A stretch of 24,295 bases of DNA from a virus. Location: IMG/VR virus record IMGVR_UViG_3300043786_000232, positions 1 to 24,295 of that record. The stretch is one strand, 5' to 3'. Below the pieces are notes generated by a model. That model worked only from the letters and a program-made list of their open reading frames with translations, was not told where the DNA came from and ran no database searches. The stretch's first letter is position 1. Every line of letters starts with the position of its first letter. Shown one piece after another: positions 19,411 through 24,295 of the stretch. The translations under genes were made by a program, and so were the position numbers.

Positions 19411-21446
19411 TATTGAGCTCCCTTAGTTGGAGCCCGACGGCCCCTGGTTACTGTTGTCCCTGCAGCTGGCGTAGTTTGTCCGACGCTGATTGGATTCCCT
19501 GCTCCTCCAGTGCCTGTCGATTCTGTTGGAGTTTGACGCGCATTGCGGAGGTTTCTAGCTCCAGCGAGTTCAGACTCATCGAAGGGGATTCCTCTTGCAT
19601 TGAGTAGGTTTTTTGCTCCATCTGAAAAGCTCTCCGATCTAGCTGACTTTACGCCCAAATTATAATATAAGCTCTGTTCGTAGTACCACAAAACAGCCTG
19701 ATTTGCTTGCTCATCTAATTTTATATTTGATGCAACAGCCCGGTTCCATTGCTTCATTATGGCTCGCTCGGCCTCATTGCGCGGAGCGTCTACCAGCCCC
19801 TGCTCACTTACGTTGCCTTGAGTCAGCGTGCCTGTGTGCCGGTTGTAAGTCCTGGTAAACCACTTGTCAGCAGTTGTCTCTTTAATACCATTAAGATTTA
19901 AAAAGAAAGGGCCACCCTTTTCACCCATAATAAAAGCGCCCATCTTCATATCATTTGCTTTACCTGGTATTCCTGGACTTTTGTAAAGACCAGATGCGGC
20001 TCGCATTTCTATAATTTCTTTTACTGTGTGCGGGGTCAGTAGCCATTCGGCATACTTGTCCATGCCCATTCTTTTAATCATGTAATCATGCAATTTTAAT
20101 TGCTGCTCCATGATTGGCCCAGTTGTGCCGCCCCACAGCTTTCCATTATCTGGATTGCGTGATGCCATCTGGCCGGTCTTCATCAAGTGTTCTGTGATAC
20201 GCAAAGCAACCGGCCAATTTTCCCCAGCTCGTTTGTTGTAGCTAGTTGACGCAGAAAATGCTGTGGTCATTACGCGAAGCGGTTCATCGGTTGCAAGCTC
20301 GGGAATAATTTTTGAGCCCAACATAAACGCCTGATGAACGTCATCTTCGTACCAAGTAGCACCGCTAATTGGTTGAGACATTTGATATTCAGCTTCAGCC
20401 GTAGCCGAATCAACCATTTTTGCCAGATCTTTTGGTTTTGTTGGATCTAGCGGTTTATTTTTATTTAACGCAAGTTGTGACTTTTCTAAAATTATTCCAA
20501 CATCATTAACAGTAATTGTTCCCTTTTGACCTGTGCCATCAATTGGCACGCCAGCCAAACGCAGCGCAACAGATGGAGCTCGTTGAGCTTGAGGCAAATA
20601 GATTTTTAAATCAGGATTTGTGGCAACAGTATCAACTGCTTTTGGCAATTCTGTGGTCGGGTTAAATTTACCAGGAGCCACATCCATCAAACCGCCGGTC
20701 TTGCGCAGATAGTCTTCGGCCATCTTGCCCGCAGTTGGGCCTAATTCTTGGACAGCTTTCTTCGTCAACTTAGCCGTGCCAATTGCACCAGGGACTAAGC
20801 CAAGAGTTCCACCCACGCCCTCAATGACAGCACTTTTTACATCACCGCGCTCGGCTGATTTTTTTGCTTGCCCTAATAAAATTGCAGCTTCCTCGCTTTG
20901 CAAGAAAGTACCAAGAAACGGCACAAAATCAGCCAGGCCAAGATTTAACGGCAGGCGACTACTTGCCCCACCAATAAATGATTCAACTCGTTCTCTAGTT
21001 TTAAATCTGTCTGCACCAAGATTTACCATGCTGTCGGTTAGGAAACTGGCAAGTTTTTCTCTGTTTGTTTTGTCAGCCGCCGTTGCCTCGCCAGTTGCGT
21101 ACAGTTCACGCTGCTGCTGCTGGATTGGCAAAGTCACACCAGTTGCCTTTTCTGCGGAAGCGAAACCTTGCGGCGCATCTGTGCGCGTCTGGCTTGGACC
21201 AGCGGCCAGCTGCAATCCCTCAAGGCTGGGCTCTGCTACCTCAACCGCTGGCGGTCTACCCAAACCAATGATCTCGCCATGCGGCGCACGATAATAAATG
21301 GCAGTCCCGCTATCCGTTTCTTCTTTAATAAAGTCTGGCTCGCCGGCCATCGCACGCTCAAGCAAACCCTCGCGCACACCAGGCGTACTGATGTAATCAT
21401 CAAACATATAAATGTCATCAACTGTCACCGGCTTTGAGATATTCAC
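19410..21446 (-). CDS. Large virion-associated protein with injected-protein-type core
   Basis: This 678-residue protein starts at GTG 21446, overlapping the gp15-like stop (GTGA). Residues 1-150 are charged. About 155-260 contains hydrophobic Gly/Ala stretches (VIEGVGGTLGLVPGAIGTA). The core at about 330-600 has LWGGTTGPIMEQQLKLHDY, DKWFTRTYNRHTGTLTQG and NQAVLWYYEQSLYYNLG, which I recall from large phage proteins of uncharacterised domain families. The C-terminus is low-complexity (TESTGTGGAGNP...). It may be an enzyme or toxin-like cargo carried in the virion; function is unknown. T7 has no counterpart at this slot. Confidence 0.7.
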   Translation of the reverse strand: MNISKPVTVDDIYMFDDYISTPGVREGLLERAMAGEPDFIKEETDSGTAIYYRAPHGEIIGLGRPPAVEVAEPSLEGLQLAAGPSQTRTDAPQGFASAEKATGVTLPIQQQQRELYATGEATAADKTNREKLASFLTDSMVNLGADRFKTRERVESFIGGASSRLPLNLGLADFVPFLGTFLQSEEAAILLGQAKKSAERGDVKSAVIEGVGGTLGLVPGAIGTAKLTKKAVQELGPTAGKMAEDYLRKTGGLMDVAPGKFNPTTELPKAVDTVATNPDLKIYLPQAQRAPSVALRLAGVPIDGTGQKGTITVNDVGIILEKSQLALNKNKPLDPTKPKDLAKMVDSATAEAEYQMSQPISGATWYEDDVHQAFMLGSKIIPELATDEPLRVMTTAFSASTSYNKRAGENWPVALRITEHLMKTGQMASRNPDNGKLWGGTTGPIMEQQLKLHDYMIKRMGMDKYAEWLLTPHTVKEIIEMRAASGLYKSPGIPGKANDMKMGAFIMGEKGGPFFLNLNGIKETTADKWFTRTYNRHTGTLTQGNVSEQGLVDAPRNEAERAIMKQWNRAVASNIKLDEQANQAVLWYYEQSLYYNLGVKSARSESFSDGAKNLLNARGIPFDESELAGARNLRNARQTPTESTGTGGAGNPISVGQTTPAAGTTVTRGRRAPTKGAQ

Positions 21447-23218
21447 TTTTGCTCCTTGGGTGCGTTCTTTATGGCATCTCTATATTTATTGACTGCGCCC
21501 TTTGCCATATTTACATCACCAGGCTTTTTGCCATTCTTTACCGCTTTTTGAATTGCTTGCTCAACGGCGGCATCATTGTTTAAATCAACGCCCTTGAGCT
21601 CTGGCACCGCCATTTCGGCAGTGCTTTTTTGTGATTGTGCTTCCTTAACAAAAGACCTGCCAAGCAAAATCTTTACCCCGCCAGCAAGCTCATTTGCCTT
21701 CTTTGTGACATCTGCACCAGATGGGTATCTTCCATTTGCGTCTGGCGTTTGTGCGTAATTTAACAGCTCCTGCTTTTTTGTAGCTATTGCTTCAGATGCA
21801 ATTCTCTTGCCTTCAGCGCTATCAAAATTTGGAGGCAAAAATTCGCTTGTTTGCCCACCACTAAACTCAATGTTTTTAAATCCATTGCTTAATGTAGCCG
21901 ATGGATTTGCGTTCATGCTAACCAGAGACTGCTTGTCTGATTGTGAAATATTTGGATCCGCACTTAACTGACCAATATTAAGGTTTCCATTTTTAGCGCT
22001 TCTTACATAATTATCAAAAACAACTAAATTAGTTTTACCCTCTTTTGGTTTAGATAGTTCCGTAATGTAATCTTTGGCTTGCTTCATTAGCGACGGATCA
22101 ACCGGCAACTTTAATAACTCTCCAAGATGCACATTCATTTCGCTTATAGTTTTTGAGCGATGAATTTTTCTTAATAATTCTTTTCCGTTTTGTTCAGCAT
22201 CAACAAGCGCAAGATCAATTCCCTGCTTTCTTTGTTGCGCCATAACACCAAACTTTGTAATTGTGTCACGCAGATTGTCGGTATCGTTAATCCGCATCCA
22301 ATCAATCAAAGTTTTTACTTCTTGCTTTTGGAATAAATTAGTCGCGCCTGGTGGATCATAAACGCCAGAGTTCAGCTGTTTATAAGTTGATTTTGGGTTT
22401 GATAGATACGCCTCATCACTTAAATGCTGAAGCAAAACATTTTGCCTAGCCGCTGAAAACTCAGTTTGCAGCAAGCCTTGAAATTCTTTAAAAACCTCTG
22501 GCCCATGCAGCGACGCACTTTTAAGAATTACCGATCTGTACAGATCTTCATATTGGGGAGCCATTTCAGGGTTTGTCATAATTGCTTTCTTGTACATCCT
22601 AATTCTGTTGTCAGAATCAGCTCGGAAAGTAATTAACTCTTGTTCTTTATTTTTCTTTGCGTGCGCATCCAATGCGGCCTTGTACGCAACATGACCATCG
22701 GCAGTGGCCGAAGCCTCAAACCTTAACGCCGCCTCACCATCAGCCTGCGCTAATGAAGCCGTATACCCACGAATTCGATTCTCTATTTCTTTTTTTGCTT
22801 CTTCTGGTGTTATTTGACCAGCTGCCGCTTTTTCAGCAATTTCTATAATATCAACTCTAGATTGAGCTCCAAACCTTTCGGCAAGTTGGAATCCCCTAGC
22901 TTTGCGAACAGCCTTATCAAATTTTGTAAAATCACCAGCAGGAACCAGGTCGGTAATGTCACCCTCTTTTGCCGCAAGCATTTGTGCTGGCGTTGGCGGC
23001 TGAGTAATTACAAATTGCAAAGCCTCTCTTTGCCGAACCTCACCGCCGTAGGCAATAATGCCGGTGGTCATCCGATCAATATTTTGCGCCAATATATCAG
23101 CAGTTCTTGCCTCGGCTCTTGGCCCGACAAATTCTATTTGCTGCGGAACAACGCGCTCCATCGGCACACCAGATGCCGAGCGTAACTGCGCTTGCCCCGA
23201 TTCCAATCTGGTTGCCAT
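21443..23218 (-). CDS. gp15-like internal virion protein
   Basis: This 591-residue, mostly helical protein begins MATRLESGQAQLRSASGVPM and continues with IEFVGPRAEARTADILAQNIDRM. Long helices follow (ITPEEAKKEIENRIRGYTASLAQADGE...), with a Lys-rich end. It sits after the gp14-like gene, as in T7, where gp15 forms part of the ejected core and binds DNA. It is shorter than T7 gp15. AAGGAA precedes ATG 23218. The assignment is by position and helical character. The gene is markedly AT-rich. Confidence 0.78.
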   Translation of the reverse strand: MATRLESGQAQLRSASGVPMERVVPQQIEFVGPRAEARTADILAQNIDRMTTGIIAYGGEVRQREALQFVITQPPTPAQMLAAKEGDITDLVPAGDFTKFDKAVRKARGFQLAERFGAQSRVDIIEIAEKAAAGQITPEEAKKEIENRIRGYTASLAQADGEAALRFEASATADGHVAYKAALDAHAKKNKEQELITFRADSDNRIRMYKKAIMTNPEMAPQYEDLYRSVILKSASLHGPEVFKEFQGLLQTEFSAARQNVLLQHLSDEAYLSNPKSTYKQLNSGVYDPPGATNLFQKQEVKTLIDWMRINDTDNLRDTITKFGVMAQQRKQGIDLALVDAEQNGKELLRKIHRSKTISEMNVHLGELLKLPVDPSLMKQAKDYITELSKPKEGKTNLVVFDNYVRSAKNGNLNIGQLSADPNISQSDKQSLVSMNANPSATLSNGFKNIEFSGGQTSEFLPPNFDSAEGKRIASEAIATKKQELLNYAQTPDANGRYPSGADVTKKANELAGGVKILLGRSFVKEAQSQKSTAEMAVPELKGVDLNNDAAVEQAIQKAVKNGKKPGDVNMAKGAVNKYRDAIKNAPKEQK

Positions 23219-23246
23219 GTTATTTAATTTCCTTTTTCATTGTTAC

Positions 23247-24008
23247 TTAATCAAGTGAAACTTCAACTTGTCTTTTTTTCGCGCCGCTACTGAGGAAAGT
23301 TTGAGCAACATCAGTCGCACCCTTTGACAAAGTTGCACCAGCCAACAATCCACCCTGCTCGCGTGCTGCCTTGCCCGCCTGCTCAAACTGGCCAGCCTGG
23401 CGCTGCGCCGCAAATATATTAAGAAAGTTTTGGTATTCCGTTGATTGGATCATTGCTGCGGCATCCTCAAACCCAAGCACTTGAGCCGTCAATGCATTTA
23501 ACTCTAATACATCAACATCCATCATTACATTGCGAACATTCTCGCGCTGCACCGCAGCAGCGCTACCCTCACCAAAACTTATCCCTGAAGCAGCTGCTCG
23601 CGCTCTCATATTTGCGTTGGTTGCCCGCAAGTTTCTAAGCAATGTGTTTCCTGCAATTTTATAATTTTGAGATTCTAACTCTGCTTTTTTTAATAGCCTA
23701 CCAGCTTGAATCTGCGCATACTGATCCGACATCTCTGCGCGAACCTCGGCCACCGTTAGGTTGTCGCGTGCCTGCAAAAGAAAACTTGTTTGCTGCTGGA
23801 TTGCCGCAGCCTTCTGAGCTTGCGCTGCGCCATAAGCGCCAATCATTCCAGCGGCAGCCAGCATCCCGCTTGCGGGAGTTAAATTCTGACCATCTAAAAG
23901 CTCTGCCCCAGCAGCCATTCCAACATCAGCGATTGCCCGTCCGGCTGACTCTACGGCCACCACAGGAAGCAGCGCTGCCCTTCTTATATTCTGTGCTATC
24001 TCGCTCAT
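23247..24008 (-). CDS. gp14-like internal virion protein
   Basis: This 253-residue Ala-rich protein has a hydrophobic Gly/Ala segment near 47-63 (GMLAAAGMIGAYGAAQA). Heptad-like helices (AEVRAEMSDQYAQIQAGRLLKKAELESQN) follow, then the motif RATNANMRARAAASGISFGEGSAAAV, typical of podovirus internal/ejection proteins. In T7, gp14 forms the outer-membrane pore part of the injection tube. It lies directly after tail tubular protein B, as expected. Confidence 0.82.
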   Translation of the reverse strand: MSEIAQNIRRAALLPVVAVESAGRAIADVGMAAGAELLDGQNLTPASGMLAAAGMIGAYGAAQAQKAAAIQQQTSFLLQARDNLTVAEVRAEMSDQYAQIQAGRLLKKAELESQNYKIAGNTLLRNLRATNANMRARAAASGISFGEGSAAAVQRENVRNVMMDVDVLELNALTAQVLGFEDAAAMIQSTEYQNFLNIFAAQRQAGQFEQAGKAAREQGGLLAGATLSKGATDVAQTFLSSGAKKRQVEVSLD

Positions 24009-24011
24009 CTG

Positions 24012-24295
24012 TTATGTCCCTGAGTAAACGGCCACGCGATAGTCAAGGCCGAGCAAATTCATCTTCAGCGGCAGATTCTGCGACACCTCGATCGACTGCT
24101 CGCGGCTGTAACCCAGCACACCATTGACCCGCTTGATGCCAGTAAAGGTAGGCTCTGGATCGTCCAGCAGCGGATTATCGAGCAGCCTGAATGCCACCGG
24201 CTGGTTATTAAGCACAATGTTCTGAGTCTCCTCCAGTACCGCGCTAATCTCAACAATCCGTTTTTTAAACGATACCCGGCTGCCGGTCTGCAACT
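24012..24295 (-). CDS. Tail tubular protein B, C-terminal end (partial)
   Basis: Only the last ~94 residues are in the window; the 5' part lies beyond the right edge. SFKKRIVEISAVLEETQN, FRLLDNPLLDDPEPTFTG and KRVNGVLGYSREQSIEVSQNL, with PLKMNLLGLDYRVAVY at the end, match the closing region of T7 gp12-like nozzle proteins. That protein forms the tail tip below the adaptor. The codon shown as a TTG start at the edge is internal. Confidence 0.8.
   Translation of the reverse strand, partial: LQTGSRVSFKKRIVEISAVLEETQNIVLNNQPVAFRLLDNPLLDDPEPTFTGIKRVNGVLGYSREQSIEVSQNLPLKMNLLGLDYRVAVYSGT

Noticed and set aside
20725-21294. 189-codon plus-strand frame opposite the 678-residue virion gene
   Set aside because: Low-complexity antisense reading with no initiation signal, inside a well-coupled gene on the other strand.

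Overview
The window is about three quarters of a tailed-phage (podovirus) genome or prophage. The virion genes at 12.3-24.3 kb follow the T7-type order (tail tubular protein B end, gp14-like, gp15-like, two large injected/core-type proteins, gp17-like fibre). The early genes are not T7-like: no phage RNA polymerase is visible, and there are a small serine recombinase, a ribbon-helix-helix protein, a YqaJ-type exonuclease and a RecT-type annealing protein. The Rz/Rz1 spanin pair shows that the host is a Gram-negative bacterium. A proteobacterium, perhaps a freshwater Burkholderiales, is my guess only.

Layout. (1) 5692 down to about 1, leftward: RHH regulator, PD-(D/E)XK nuclease, several small proteins (one HTH, one Cys-rich), a winged-helix replication-type protein with an iteron-like segment inside its gene, a GC-rich patch with a hairpin terminator, an SSB-tailed small protein, then small and large terminase subunits. 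Most neighbours overlap by 4 nt (ATGA or GTGA). (2) 5693-5869: divergent control region with two near-identical TATC-N5-GATA dyads and a separate perfect palindrome. (3) 5870-9117, rightward: serine recombinase, 26-residue membrane peptide, small basic protein, YqaJ exonuclease, small acidic protein, RecT. (4) 24295 down to 9177, leftward: tail tube end, internal virion proteins, fibre, LamG/SPRY adhesin, then a tightly overlapped lysis cassette (membrane proteins, GH19 endolysin, lipoprotein, holin-like protein, secreted peptide, Rz with embedded Rz1). It ends at a hairpin-plus-U-run terminator lying across the 3' end of recT.

How it fits together. The terminase runs off the left edge, and tail tube B enters from the right edge on the same strand. 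On a circular or permuted map, the portal/capsid/tail-A genes missing here would sit between the two edges. Almost all the leftward genes would then form one directional block from the divergent control region to the terminator at 9105-9123, with the recombination block as the only rightward unit. The RHH/serine-recombinase divergence looks like a lifestyle or integration switch. Exonuclease plus RecT supplies Red-like recombination. The initiator gene may carry its own origin, as lambda O does.

Most of the window is coding. The only gene-poor stretches are 2408-2740 (small candidate ORFs, G-runs, terminator), 5693-5869 (operators) and 1-113 (promoter-like sequence and a dyad). I see no tRNA, rRNA, CRISPR array, insertion sequence or reverse transcriptase. 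All assignments come from reading the sequence and remembered family features; no database search was run.
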